A DNA stretch of 64,000 nt from Bacillus sp. FJAT-14578 (GCF_000504165.1 NZ_KI632505.1:744001-808000), one strand, 5' to 3'. Positions 16,288-25,561 are shown, numbered from the stretch's first letter. Notes: generated by a model not told the origin, from the letters alone. A program made the numbers and translations.

Positions 16288-16398
16288 CTTCTTCATCCGA
16301 ACGTCATCATTTCTTTTCTTTTGCTGTTTCACCTTAATATGAATGCTTGTTAACAACCGCTTATCAGCGAATCGAACAGTCGCCTTCCCTTTTCTATT

Positions 16399-17226
16399 TT
16401 ACAGTGCAGCCATATATCTTTTCTTTTGGATAAAATAAGCCCATTCCTTAAATCCGATTTCCTTTAAGCGTTGTTGAACGAGTTCGAGTTCATCACCGAC
16501 ACGCTCGGGAGTATGGGCATCCGACCCGAATGTCACTTTTACACCATGAAAGAGCGCTCTTTCCAAGATTTCATCAGCCGGATACCAGCCGCCGCAATCT
16601 TTTGTTTTTCCGGATGTATTGATTTCGATGGCGATATCATGTTCCGCTATGATTTTAAGCGTCTGCTCCACTGCTTTCGTTTCAATCGACGAAAATTCAG
16701 GATAAAATCCTTTCATTGCATCAATGTGACCGAGAATTTGAAACATGCCGCTTCGGGCTGATTGTTCGATCAGCTCATAATATCTCTCTTTCGTCTCCAT
16801 TTTTTGTTCCTTTGTCAACCCTTCCCACCGGCCTTTTTTAAAAATGCTGACATCATCCACATAGTGGACTGAGCCGATTATATAATCAAACGGATATAAA
16901 TTCAGGTGTTCACGGTAAATATCTATGTATTGGGGGTAAAAATCACTTTCGATTCCAAGCAGCACTTGAATTTTTCCGCTATATTGCTCTTTTAGCCGCA
17001 GTACCTCATTCACATAGTTGGATAGCTCGCTTTTCGCCATTGCAATGGTGGGATAAAGGTGATCTTCTTCGCTGTAAAAATACGGTGAGTGATCGGCAAT
17101 ACCGATGAAATCCAATCCTTTTTCAATCCCCGCTTTTATATAATGTTCAATCGTTCCGACGGCATGTCCACAACGCTCATGATGGGTGTGAAAATCGAAT
17201 TTAACGGCTTTGTTTACACCATTCAT
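16399..17226 (-). CDS. PHP-domain histidinol-phosphatase (HisJ/HisK family)
   Basis: A 275-aa metal-dependent phosphoesterase. PHP motifs are visible: DFHTHHERCGHA (motif I), IADHSPY (II), the LLGIESDFYP Glu, GSVHYVD (III), GHIDAMK, and SDAHTPERVG (IV), which together hold a trinuclear metal site. The family dephosphorylates histidinol phosphate in histidine biosynthesis, though no his genes are near. Start 17226 is preceded by AAAGGGG at 8 nt. Some homologues act on other phosphomonoesters. Confidence 0.88.
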   Translation of the reverse strand: MNGVNKAVKFDFHTHHERCGHAVGTIEHYIKAGIEKGLDFIGIADHSPYFYSEEDHLYPTIAMAKSELSNYVNEVLRLKEQYSGKIQVLLGIESDFYPQYIDIYREHLNLYPFDYIIGSVHYVDDVSIFKKGRWEGLTKEQKMETKERYYELIEQSARSGMFQILGHIDAMKGFYPEFSSIETKAVEQTLKIIAEHDIAIEINTSGKTKDCGGWYPADEILERALFHGVKVTFGSDAHTPERVGDELELVQQRLKEIGFKEWAYFIQKKRYMAAL

Positions 17227-17367
17227 CCATTCAACCCCTTTTTTACAGATACTGATATATATTTTACAAGGTCAACGTCTATTCAAGGAATAAAGTTCTG
17301 TGTTCATCGTTCATTGAGAAAAGAAAGCTGCTCTTCTTTATTTACAGCTTTCCGGCGGTATCATCAA

Positions 17368-17589
17368 TTATTCAAGGATTTCCCCTTTCTTATAATTTTC
17401 CATGAATGTATCCACCGTTTCTTCCAAAGCACCATCCGCTTCCGGGACTTGGACAATGATTTCATTGCGGTCTCTCACCGGGACGACTTTGACATGTTGA
17501 AAACGGTTGATTTCAAGCTGCAGCTTCAAGTCCTCTGCAAGACTCTCTGCCTGGAATTGATCATGAAGCAAAAACCTCAAATTTTTCAT
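17368..17589 (-). CDS. Small hypothetical protein, 73 aa
   Basis: The ATG at 17589 follows GAAAGGATGG at good spacing and gives MKNLRFLLHDQFQAESLAED; the longer frame to 17685 has no ribosome site. The sequence alternates charged helical and beta-like parts (VKVVPVRDRNEIIVQVPEA), looks soluble, and has no cysteine. It lies 141 bp upstream of the phosphatase gene on the same strand, possibly in one unit; a weak hairpin at 17320-17354 lies between. Function not recognised. Confidence 0.6.
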   Translation of the reverse strand: MKNLRFLLHDQFQAESLAEDLKLQLEINRFQHVKVVPVRDRNEIIVQVPEADGALEETVDTFMENYKKGEILE

Positions 17590-17836
17590 GGAGTTCCATC
17601 CTTTCAACTTAGTTATTGTACTTATCATACAGACCTCCATTAGCTTTTCCCTATTTCCCCTGTAATATATAAAGAAAAGACCCATTTGGTTGTCATATAC
17701 TTGAAAACACCTTTATAATGAATGTATTGCCATTTAGCTGCCATAATGGAAAGTTTCATCAACGGGGTATACTTCCTGTTTATGTAAGATAAAACTGGAT
17801 TTTCAACTATCATTATGTACGAAAAGGAGTTTTTTC

Positions 17837-18874
17837 ATGTCCGTGAACGAAGATTTAAATAATAAACCTGCCATTGACGTATCCGGCGTTCGTTTTAAAT
17901 GGGATATCGAAAATGGGGTTTTTGATTTTGAAGGCGATGACGCCATTCTCTTTTGGATTTCATCTGCCATGAAAACATTTTTTGATACGATTGAAGAAGT
18001 ATCAGGAGACGATGCGGCAGGCGTCGTGTTAGAAACAACAGGCTTTCGTCAAGGAGCCGTTGTCAGTGAGTTTTTTAGTCATTCTCACTTAAGCATTAAA
18101 GAAGTTGCTTCCATTATTCCGGTTCTCTATGCTTCTGCAGGCTGGGGGAAGATCAGTTTTCAAGATATTTGTGAAGAAAAGAAGACGGCTGTCGTTCGCC
18201 TGCAAAACAGTTGGGAGTATAAAATCAATAAAGCCCAAGGCAAAAAAAAGCACGGTTCCTTCCTACCCGGTCATTTTGCCGGCATCTTAACAGGGGTGTT
18301 TGGGACAAACGTGTGGTATGAAGTGAAAAAAAGCCAAATAGAAGGCGATGAATATTGTGAGTATCACTATTTCCCTTCCGCCATTACAGTCACAAACAAT
18401 ATTCATGACTTTGCGAGAAGAAAAGAATCAGCAGAGATACAAAAGCTGGAGGAAATTGTCGCCGATCGAACGAAGGAGCTGCGTGAGCTCGTGAAGGAAA
18501 TCTCTTCACCAATCATTCCAGTGCTGGAGGAAATTGTCGTCGTGCCCTTAGTAGGAAAGTACGATGAAACACGATCGGAAGAATTAATTGAAAAAACGCT
18601 GAATAATCTTCCGGTATATAAAGCACGTTATCTCCTGCTGGACTTGACGGCATTGGATATACATATCAGCAATTACACGATTACCTTTATCGAGAAATTG
18701 GGGTCTGCCGCTTCTCTTATCGGGACAGAAACCATCTTGGTCGGTATATCCCCACAGCTTGGAACGGAGATTTCTGAATCAGAGCTTAATTTTTCAAAAT
18801 TCAACTGTTTCCAAACGTTACAGCATGGCATTTATTTCGCCCTCGCGCAAAGAGGACGCAAAATTGTAGGATGA
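17837..18874 (+). CDS. V4R sensor - STAS domain protein (RsbR-like)
   Basis: A 345-aa cytoplasmic protein. The N-terminal 190 residues contain a V4R (4-vinyl reductase-like) small-molecule binding domain (GVVLETTGFRQGAVVSEFF, PGHFAGILTGVFG, YCEYHYFPS). A short coiled linker follows (EIQKLEEIVADRTKELREL). The C-terminal STAS domain opens with the RsbR signature SSPIIPVLEEIVVVPLVGKYDE and has LLLDLTALDIHI. RsbR proteins form the stressosome that releases the SigB cascade. The usual VDT phosphorylation segment is replaced by LDIHISNYTIT, so phospho-control may differ. AAAAGGAG precedes the ATG. No rsbS/rsbT neighbours, so it is an orphan sensor. Confidence 0.83.
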   Translation: MSVNEDLNNKPAIDVSGVRFKWDIENGVFDFEGDDAILFWISSAMKTFFDTIEEVSGDDAAGVVLETTGFRQGAVVSEFFSHSHLSIKEVASIIPVLYASAGWGKISFQDICEEKKTAVVRLQNSWEYKINKAQGKKKHGSFLPGHFAGILTGVFGTNVWYEVKKSQIEGDEYCEYHYFPSAITVTNNIHDFARRKESAEIQKLEEIVADRTKELRELVKEISSPIIPVLEEIVVVPLVGKYDETRSEELIEKTLNNLPVYKARYLLLDLTALDIHISNYTITFIEKLGSAASLIGTETILVGISPQLGTEISESELNFSKFNCFQTLQHGIYFALAQRGRKIVG

Positions 18875-18913
18875 GAGGATGAGCCAAGCGGGCAAAATAC
18901 GGCCTTTTTGGCT

Positions 18914-18964
18914 AAGGTCCCGTCATAAAAACCAGTAAAACAAAGGGATGATGTGACGGGCCTT
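18914..18964. repeat. Hairpin repeat, family B (copy 1)
   Basis: AAGGTCCCGTCA pairs with TGACGGGCCTT around a loop that includes CATAAAAACCAGTAAA. The same loop wording and GGCCC/GGGCC stem occur at 45.1, 45.6 and 59.65 kb. It sits after the V4R-STAS gene and could act as a terminator. Confidence 0.6.
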
Positions 18965-19019
18965 CAGTAGAAACTAATAAACACTATTTAGTCAAAGAAA
19001 CAACGGAAACGGAACGCGA

Positions 19020-19050
19020 AAGAGGCTGCCTCCCAACTTGACAGCCTCTT
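19020..19050. terminator. Terminator between convergent genes
   Basis: AAGAGGCTG pairs with CAGCCTCTT over a 13-base loop, followed by a T-rich run. Confidence 0.75.
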
Positions 19051-19102
19051 CTTTCCATACTCTATGAATTTCATATTACGCCTACGCCTTTATCGGTAAC
19101 CG

Positions 19103-20227
19103 TCATTTTTTCACTTTGTTGATTTGAGTGCGGTCATTTTTATTTTCTTCATCATTGGAAGAGTCCTCGTTGTTGCGGTTGGCTTCTTCTTTTTTCTGAT
19201 TTGCCGCAACCGTTTTTTTATTCGGTTTATCGTTTGAAGATTCTGTCTTATTTTCGCTCGTTTCTTCTTTTTTAGTTTTCTCTGATTGACTATTGTCTCG
19301 AATGTTAAGAGAGCCTGTACGCTTTACGGGCTTGTCTTCTTTTTGAACATCCGTTGTTACACTTGCCATATGCTGATCTTCTTCTATAGATAAAGAGATG
19401 GCGTCTACCGTGTCTTCTTCTATTACCTCATATATGTTTTGGCTCGCCTCCATTACCGGCAATACGGAACGCTCGATGCGTGCTTCCTCTTTCATGACGA
19501 TGTCCCGCACTTCCTTCGTCTCTTGAACTTTACGCTTTCCAATGATGATTTCTTCCACGACTACAGGTCTTTTCGTTACTTCTATTCTCTCCTCAATGAT
19601 TGGAATGCGTATCACTTCATTATTGGCCATCGAAACGCCATCATATTGCCCGTCTATGACAGGTCGGCGTTCTACATAGACCTCTTCACGAGTGAGCGGG
19701 ACCTGAACGGTCTGTTCAGTTTCGATGATTTCTTTCCACACTTGTAATTCTCCGAGCTGTACGCGCTCTTTTACGATGTCGAGCCTTTCTTCGTGAAGGC
19801 GAAGCGCTTTTTCTTCTGCGGCTCTATACTGTGCGTCCGTGTCATTTAAGCTGTCGTACGTAATATTTGTATCAACCAGTACGAGAATCTTTCCTTTGGC
19901 TGCTTCGGCCTCGCATCGTTTGGCCGTAAAATCGGGGATTCCCCTTGCCATGAGACTGTCTGCCAATCCGCTTTCTCCCAACCCCGCCCTTTTGCCTGTC
20001 ATCATCGTAAAGAAACTGTCCATCATAACACCGGTTAATGTATTCACTTGTGAATCCGCTTCTACCATCACTCCAGCTTGAGCAGCGACCAAGGGAATCT
20101 CGCTTCTTTTATTTGCTACTACCATGATATCCGTTTCACGGTGCCCTTGACGTTTTAAACTTTCGATTGCATCCAGCGTTTCCTTCTCCGAGTAAAAAGT
20201 GCCGACAATTCTTTTGCCCATTCTCAT
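19103..20227 (-). CDS. ysnF: YsnF/AvaK-domain stress protein with YflT-like N-terminus
   Basis: A 374-aa protein. The N-terminal ~110 residues (KRIVGTFYSEKETLDAIESL and GKILVLVDT) match the YflT-type general-stress domain. The centre (LQVWKEIIETEQTVQVPLTREEVYVERRPV, then IPIIEERIEVTKRPVVVEEI) is the DUF2382/YsnF repeat of amphipathic strands. The last ~100 residues are low-complexity, rich in K, E, N and S, and probably disordered. Homologues belong to the SigB general stress set of B. subtilis; function is unknown. GGAGGG with 8-nt spacing sets the ATG at 20227. Confidence 0.85.
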   Translation of the reverse strand: MRMGKRIVGTFYSEKETLDAIESLKRQGHRETDIMVVANKRSEIPLVAAQAGVMVEADSQVNTLTGVMMDSFFTMMTGKRAGLGESGLADSLMARGIPDFTAKRCEAEAAKGKILVLVDTNITYDSLNDTDAQYRAAEEKALRLHEERLDIVKERVQLGELQVWKEIIETEQTVQVPLTREEVYVERRPVIDGQYDGVSMANNEVIRIPIIEERIEVTKRPVVVEEIIIGKRKVQETKEVRDIVMKEEARIERSVLPVMEASQNIYEVIEEDTVDAISLSIEEDQHMASVTTDVQKEDKPVKRTGSLNIRDNSQSEKTKKEETSENKTESSNDKPNKKTVAANQKKEEANRNNEDSSNDEENKNDRTQINKVKK

Positions 20228-20318
20228 TCTCGTATCCCTCCTAATTTTAATGTGAAAGGAAGCTTTTTACATGTACTTCCATTGTTTGTCTACCCGACAT
20301 TTTTCTTTCTAAAACATA

Positions 20319-20346
20319 AAAAGGCACTTCTTTACGAAGCGCCTTT
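20319..20346. terminator. Small hairpin
   Basis: AAAGGCACTTC pairs with GAAGCGCCTTT over a short TTTAC loop. Confidence 0.6.
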
Positions 20347-20388
20347 CCAAAAGGTAAGAAAGTATAGTTTTTCAATGATTACTGGTGT

Positions 20389-20686
20389 CCAGCTGCGGCT
20401 CCTAACCTTTTGGCCATTTCACTTCTGTCCATGAAACCAAAAAGCGGTTTCCCGGTCAGAAGCTCCAATGTCTCTCAAGGTTGAACAGTCGCCTTCGCTT
20501 TTCGGTATTGTCTAGCTCCAGCGCCTAGCTCGCTGTGGAAAAGATGATTGTCCTCATAAGGCAAAAAGCGTATACGAGGTCAATCCCTATTTCCTTGGGG
20601 CCGCAGGATGCGGGTCATGCCGACGTTGGCGATTGACGTGGCGAATTTAGTCGGCCTTCATTGACCAAGGCGCTTGCGCTTTTCGT
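20389..20686. repeat. Bacillaceae extragenic repeat (TGTCTAGCTCCAGCGCCTAG type)
   Basis: This 300-bp gap contains GTCCAGCTGCGGCTCCTAAC, AACAGTCGCCTTCGCTTTTC and TGTCTAGCTCCAGCGCCTAG, ending with GGCGCTTGCGCTTTTC next to the desaturase gene. I recall such blocks as a very widespread noncoding repeat in Bacillaceae genomes. No gene is evident. Confidence 0.65.
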
Positions 20687-21577
20687 TTACTTTGAACTAT
20701 AAAAACGGTCTCTTACCCGTTTGAGCCTTGCATGGTACTTCAGAATATCCAACCGGGCTGCTTCCGCTTCAGGAGCGATCGGACGCAATTTTTCCAATTC
20801 CCAATAGTCGACGATGACGTCCAATACTTGGTCGAAATATTCAAGCGGGCCGTAGTTGGCTTCTTTAGCGATGATGGACATGCGGTCTTCAAAGTCCGGC
20901 ATGACAGTACCCGGCATTTGGAAATTTTTAATGACATGGCCGAGGTAATAGCAATAATTCGGTTCCAATTGCAAGTGAAACTTGATGACATCCCGATAGA
21001 ACGCATAGTGAAGGATTTCGTCCTTGGCCAGTCTTCGAAGAAGAGCCGCCAAATCTTTATCATGGTCTCCCGCTATTTTTGCAACGTTGTTATAAAAGAC
21101 CATCGTCGCCAGCTCTTGAAGCGATGTATACACCATCGTTTCGAACGGTGTATGGAAATTCGGCTGCCAGCCGCCTTCTACCGTTTGCTTATGCAATTGG
21201 CGGAGACGCTTCGGGTCGACGTTTCGGGTAATCAATAAATAGTTTTCTAAAAGGTTGGAGTGCTGATCCTCTTCCGCCGTCCATGTGTGAACAAAATCTT
21301 TTATGACAGAAAGAGATCCTTTGAATGTCTGGTCTAAATGGGATGTAAACCACGGCAAGTTCACTTCTGTCAAAAGAGCGGTTTCGACTGCCGTTACGAT
21401 GCCGCTTGGCAATGTCACCTGGCTTGGATCCCAGGGAACCCTGCGGAAATCCTGTGCTTTATCCCACGGCAAAAAGTCATGGTATCCCCAATCTATTTTT
21501 TCTGCCCTTATTTTATGTTCCTCATACAGTTCTTTCAATTTCGGTTCTAGCCTAAAGTCTAAATGGTTTGTAAGCAA
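20687..21577 (-). CDS. Soluble acyl-ACP desaturase (fatty acid desaturase type 2, di-iron)
   Basis: A 296-aa ferritin-like protein related to plant stearoyl-ACP and mycobacterial DesA desaturases, which insert a double bond into acyl-ACP. Di-iron ligands are seen in TAEEDQHSNLLENYL (ExxH) and LAKDEILHYAFYRD (ExxH), with helix segments MVYTSLQELATMVFYNN. Bacilli usually use a membrane Des enzyme instead, so a soluble form is unusual here. The start is TTG with GAGGAGG at about 9 nt. It is a single-gene unit. Electron donor and chain position cannot be predicted. Confidence 0.85.
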   Translation of the reverse strand: MLTNHLDFRLEPKLKELYEEHKIRAEKIDWGYHDFLPWDKAQDFRRVPWDPSQVTLPSGIVTAVETALLTEVNLPWFTSHLDQTFKGSLSVIKDFVHTWTAEEDQHSNLLENYLLITRNVDPKRLRQLHKQTVEGGWQPNFHTPFETMVYTSLQELATMVFYNNVAKIAGDHDKDLAALLRRLAKDEILHYAFYRDVIKFHLQLEPNYCYYLGHVIKNFQMPGTVMPDFEDRMSIIAKEANYGPLEYFDQVLDVIVDYWELEKLRPIAPEAEAARLDILKYHARLKRVRDRFYSSK

Positions 21578-21770
21578 AAACAGTTGCCTCCTCTTTATCT
21601 TTTAACTCTATTATATTCGAAAAAAAGATTGATTTCTGACAATTTTAAGAACAAGTTGTGAAATTGAGTGATATTCCTTAAAATAACGTTGCTTTTTTCG
21701 ACCTTTATCCACTTAAATCTTGGACAAAAGAAAAGATGGCCTCTCCCCTTGTTTTCATTCTATCAAATAA

Positions 21771-22016
21771 TTACCTATTTAAGAAAAAAAGATTTTTCCA
21801 CATAATCGGCCGGTCAGCTCCCTTATGGGTTCTTCCCGGCCGATTATACGAAAACCTTGTGTACACGATTGCCGATGGCTCACCCTCAACAATACGGTCA
21901 TCCACTTTTGGATACACTTCCGGAGCAAACAACAAAATTTTCCCAAGAAAAAACGAGCAATCTTTCTTATAGAAATTCTGATAATCTTTCCATGCATGTT
22001 TAGTATCCTTAAACAT
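21771..22016 (-). CDS. Possible small protein downstream of cphA, 81 aa
   Basis: The frame reads MFKDTKHAWKDYQNFYKKDC then ILLFAPEVYPKVDDRIVEGEP, with coding-like residue use, but lacks a ribosome site. It begins 16 bp after the cphA stop, so translation could be coupled. Inside it lies a strong inverted repeat (TAATCGGCCGG with CCGGCCGATTA, about 21802-21846) that might instead be the cphA terminator. It may be a remnant. I see no recognised domain. The remaining bases to 21578 hold nothing clear. Confidence 0.35.
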   Translation of the reverse strand: MFKDTKHAWKDYQNFYKKDCSFFLGKILLFAPEVYPKVDDRIVEGEPSAIVYTRFSYNRPGRTHKGADRPIMWKNLFFLNR

Positions 22017-22031
22017 TTTCAAAACAATTCT

Positions 22032-24629
22032 TTAAATCGTGCTGAAAAACTCTTTGACATAGGTGAAATCGGTATACAAAAAAAGCAGAAGGTCGCCTTC
22101 TTTCGATAACTCCCACGCTTTCTTGAATGCTTCCAATTCATCCCTGATAATCGGAGCGTGCTTTGCCTCCATCTTTTCCTTTAAAGCGACGTTTCGGATA
22201 ATGTTCGCCGCTTCGTACGGAGCCCTTCCTCTTAAATCATCATCTTCTTTAATGATCAGTATGTCCGAATGGTTGGCCGATATTTTGGCGAGTTGCCGGA
22301 TATCTTCATCCAAGCGGTCACCCGGAGCGGATAAGGCAGTAATGACCCTGTTCGATTTCAAGGCCTCGATTGTATCAAAAATGGCGCGCAATCCGGCGAT
22401 ATTATGTGCATAATCCACAATCACTTGCCTGCCTTGCACATCGACTTTGTTGAATCTGCCTTTTGAGAGTTTGAAATCAGGAATGAAGGATAGGGCTTTT
22501 TCCTTCAATTCTTCCAGCGATACTCCTAAGGAATAGGCTGCCGCAAGGGCTTGAAGCACGTTGGAAATGTTATGTTTGGCGGTCCCTTCAATGGTAATCG
22601 GAATGTCACGGCACGGAAGAAACTCTATTTGTTCTCCTGCGGAAACACATTGTATCGTACCGTTTCGATCCATAAACCACGCCGTCCCTCCGCTGGAAAT
22701 GGCTTGTTGGATGTGGGGATTGTATTCGTTTAATGAAGTGAAAATGACCTGTCCTTTTGTGTATTCGGCCATGCGTACAACCTCTTCGTCATCCGCATTT
22801 AAAATGCAATAACCGTCTTCAATGACCACCTCTGTTATCAGCCTTTTTAATTTTACAAGTTGGTCAAACGTTTCAATTCCATCCAATCCAAGATGGTCTT
22901 CACTCACATTCGTCACAATTCCTACATCGCAATGGCGGAATGCCAGCCCTTCTCTAAGGATGCCTCCCCGCGCCGTCTCCAATACGGCCATATCGACGGT
23001 TGGATTGCTCAATACTTTTTTGGCGCTGATCGGACCGCTGCAATCCCCTTCGTCTATGCATCTGTCTCCAATATAAACACCGTCCGAATTGGTCATGCCG
23101 ACGGTTCTATTTTCTTTATCCAAAAAGTGCTTTACAAGACGAGTCGTGGTGGTTTTTCCATTCGTCCCTGTCACCGAAACAATTGGTATCGCAGCTTCCT
23201 TCCGATCCTTGAACAAATAATGGACGATTTCTTTTCCGACGTCCCGGCTTTTGCCTTCGCTCGGATAATGGTGCATTCGAATACCAGGTGCGGCATTGAC
23301 CTCGATTACAGCTGCTTCACCCTGGTGAAAAGGCTTGGAAATATCTTGGCAAATGAGATCAACCCCTGCTACATCGAGTCCGATGGCCTTAGCTGCCGTA
23401 ATGGCAATGTCCGTGATTGTGGGATGGACCTCGTCCGTTACATCGATTGCTTGTCCCCCTGTTGAAAGGTTGGCATTGCCCACGACTTGCACGACCTGCC
23501 CCTTTTCGGGAATGGATGTTAACGTCAAGTTTTCCTTTTCAAGATAACAAGAAACCGTATGGTTCAGCGGGATTTTCGATAGCGGTTTTTCATGCCCCTC
23601 GCCCCTTAGCGGATTCTCGTTTTCCAGCTGAATCAATCGCTCCACACTGTCCATTCCATTTCCGATTACCACAGGCGGCAGCCGTAAGCTGGCAGCCACC
23701 ATTTTTCCATCTACTACTACTAGCCGGTAATCGTTCCCTTCATAGTATCGTTCTACAATATATTCCTTATATTGACTATCCAAGCAATGGACGATGTTAA
23801 ATAACTCGTCTTCATTATGAATGTTCGTCATCACTCCTTGACCCTGTCTCCCGTTTGACGGTTTTATGACGAGTGGAAAGCCGAGGTACTTAGCGGCTTG
23901 AAAGATTTCCTTTGTCGAAGAGACGACCTCTCCTTTGGGGACAGGAACTCCGCAGCTTTCCAGTATTAGTTTGGTCGCTTGTTTATCACAAGCATTTTCT
24001 ACGGCCAGCTGGGATGTTTGGCTCGTAATCGTTGCCTGCACAAATTTTTGCTTGAATCCCGTCCCTAACCGAAGCATGCTGTCTGTTCCGATTCGTTCGA
24101 CCGGAATATGTTCATTCATCGCCGCTTCATATATGGATTCTGTGCTTGGACCCAGTTTATGTTCATAATACAAATGAGCGATGTTGTTTACATAGGAATC
24201 AATCGAGAAGCTGCGTTCGCCTTTCAAAATTCTCTCTGTCAGTTCCATCGCTGCTTTAAATGCATAGTAGCCCGATTTTGGTTCCTTGTAATCGTATGTG
24301 ACAAAGTAAATGCCTTTCTTCTGGCTTGTTATGGTTTTCCCGCGCTTCACTTGAATTCCTGCCAGTGATTGCAATTCCAAGGTGATATGTTCGAGGATGT
24401 GCCCCATCCACGTGCCCTCTTTCAGTCGTTCTACGAACCCGCCCTCATACCCTAATGAACATGTATGAGTCTTCAAGCTTGGAATGACGTCAACGAGAGC
24501 TTCACTAAATCGGGGAATCTTATTCGAAGGTTGAAACTCAAACTCTCCAATATCCAATTCAATCCACATGGTCGGCTTCAAGTTAAAATAATTCGGACCT
24601 TTCAAGTATCTTACACGGTTGATTTTCAT
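22032..24629 (-). CDS. cphA: Cyanophycin synthetase
   Basis: An 865-aa enzyme that polymerises Asp and Arg into cyanophycin, a nitrogen storage granule. Order: N-terminal domain with HTCSLGYEGGFVERLKEGTW; ATP-grasp domain (about 215-470) with KPSNGRQGQGV and VIEVNAAPGIRMHH; Mur-ligase-like domain from about 490 with the P-loop VTGTNGKTTTTRL, NVSEDHLGLDG and VDYAHNIAG. Length fits the 850-900 aa family. The ATG follows AGAGGAGTAAAAA and is three bases after the cphB stop, so both form an operon with cphB first. Cyanophycin is best known from cyanobacteria; Firmicute examples are fewer. Confidence 0.96.
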   Translation of the reverse strand: MKINRVRYLKGPNYFNLKPTMWIELDIGEFEFQPSNKIPRFSEALVDVIPSLKTHTCSLGYEGGFVERLKEGTWMGHILEHITLELQSLAGIQVKRGKTITSQKKGIYFVTYDYKEPKSGYYAFKAAMELTERILKGERSFSIDSYVNNIAHLYYEHKLGPSTESIYEAAMNEHIPVERIGTDSMLRLGTGFKQKFVQATITSQTSQLAVENACDKQATKLILESCGVPVPKGEVVSSTKEIFQAAKYLGFPLVIKPSNGRQGQGVMTNIHNEDELFNIVHCLDSQYKEYIVERYYEGNDYRLVVVDGKMVAASLRLPPVVIGNGMDSVERLIQLENENPLRGEGHEKPLSKIPLNHTVSCYLEKENLTLTSIPEKGQVVQVVGNANLSTGGQAIDVTDEVHPTITDIAITAAKAIGLDVAGVDLICQDISKPFHQGEAAVIEVNAAPGIRMHHYPSEGKSRDVGKEIVHYLFKDRKEAAIPIVSVTGTNGKTTTTRLVKHFLDKENRTVGMTNSDGVYIGDRCIDEGDCSGPISAKKVLSNPTVDMAVLETARGGILREGLAFRHCDVGIVTNVSEDHLGLDGIETFDQLVKLKRLITEVVIEDGYCILNADDEEVVRMAEYTKGQVIFTSLNEYNPHIQQAISSGGTAWFMDRNGTIQCVSAGEQIEFLPCRDIPITIEGTAKHNISNVLQALAAAYSLGVSLEELKEKALSFIPDFKLSKGRFNKVDVQGRQVIVDYAHNIAGLRAIFDTIEALKSNRVITALSAPGDRLDEDIRQLAKISANHSDILIIKEDDDLRGRAPYEAANIIRNVALKEKMEAKHAPIIRDELEAFKKAWELSKEGDLLLFLYTDFTYVKEFFSTI

Positions 24630-24632
24630 TTT

Positions 24633-25439
24633 TTACTCCTCTTTTCCATTTAATAATTTACGGGTTGATAAATCGAACTGATAGCCTTTTGTGAGTGTAT
24701 GCAATTGAACATTTGTCATGACGGGCTCTGTCGTTCCTTCATTTGAAACGCGGGTATCGATGTACGTTCGATCATGGCCGTCGATGACGATGACCTGATG
24801 CTCCCCCAACACTTCAAATTGATCGTCTTTTACTAAAATTGCCGTATTTTCATCTATGCCGATTCCGATGGTTTTCCGGTTCTTGGCGATCATTTTCAAT
24901 AAACGGTCCAATCTGGCACGCTGGGAAAAGTGCTGGTCGATAATGGTGTTTTTCAAGTAACCAAATCCGTTGTCCATCGCTACCTCTACGCCCTCATCAT
25001 CTTCTTCTGCACTTAGTGAAAAAATGATTTGTTCTCCCATAATAGAGGCACCTGCACTCGTTCCGGCTATTACCATGCCATTTGTCCATTTTTTATATAA
25101 TGTGGAAGATAATTTTGTTCCACCAATGAGATCGGCTAAACGTTTTTGGCTGCCGCCTGTAATGAAAAAAGCGGACAATGTGGAAACAAGATCGTTTATG
25201 TCCCGGCTTTCCGCTTTTTCCCTTGAATCAACATCAATGATTTTGACTTCTTTCGCTCCCAGCCTTTGAAAGATGTCCACGTACTGGGTGCCCACCTGAT
25301 CAGGAATTTGACTTGCTGTCGGCAATACTCCAATGGCTCCCTCATTCGCTTGGGAAAGTTCTATAAACTTGTCCAGAATTTCCGTTTCACGATCTTTCCT
25401 CTCGCTTCCGCCAATGATCAGCAGTTCTCCATTTTTCAT
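24633..25439 (-). CDS. cphB: Cyanophycinase
   Basis: A 268-aa serine peptidase of the S51-like class that hydrolyses cyanophycin to beta-Asp-Arg dipeptides. Visible marks are LLIIGGSERKD, GVLPTASQIP, FFITGGSQKRL, the nucleophile motif AGTSAGASIMG, and GIGIDENTAILV. No signal peptide, so it acts in the cytoplasm. It precedes cphA in a tight operon, allowing both build-up and breakdown of the store. AGGTGAAGAAAC precedes the ATG. Confidence 0.95.
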   Translation of the reverse strand: MKNGELLIIGGSERKDRETEILDKFIELSQANEGAIGVLPTASQIPDQVGTQYVDIFQRLGAKEVKIIDVDSREKAESRDINDLVSTLSAFFITGGSQKRLADLIGGTKLSSTLYKKWTNGMVIAGTSAGASIMGEQIIFSLSAEEDDEGVEVAMDNGFGYLKNTIIDQHFSQRARLDRLLKMIAKNRKTIGIGIDENTAILVKDDQFEVLGEHQVIVIDGHDRTYIDTRVSNEGTTEPVMTNVQLHTLTKGYQFDLSTRKLLNGKEE

Positions 25440-25524
25440 GTTTCTTCACCTAACTTCACTTTGATGTAAATACTAGGAGTCTTTACCCATGTCCAACTCG
25501 CTTAAAACTAAAACGAGTAAAAAA

Positions 25525-25561
25525 ATAGAAGCCATGGAGAGTTCTGCTCCATGGCTTCTAT
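25525..25561. terminator. Hairpin upstream of cphB
   Basis: ATAGAAGCCATGGAG pairs with CTCCATGGCTTCTAT. It lies in the 343-bp divergent gap between cphB and the LysM gene and could terminate antisense transcription; the rest of the gap (25562-25782) shows no other feature. Confidence 0.7.

Noticed and set aside
22860..23465. Plus-strand frame of 201 codons
   Set aside because: Antisense to cyanophycin synthetase, no ribosome site, no recognisable domain.
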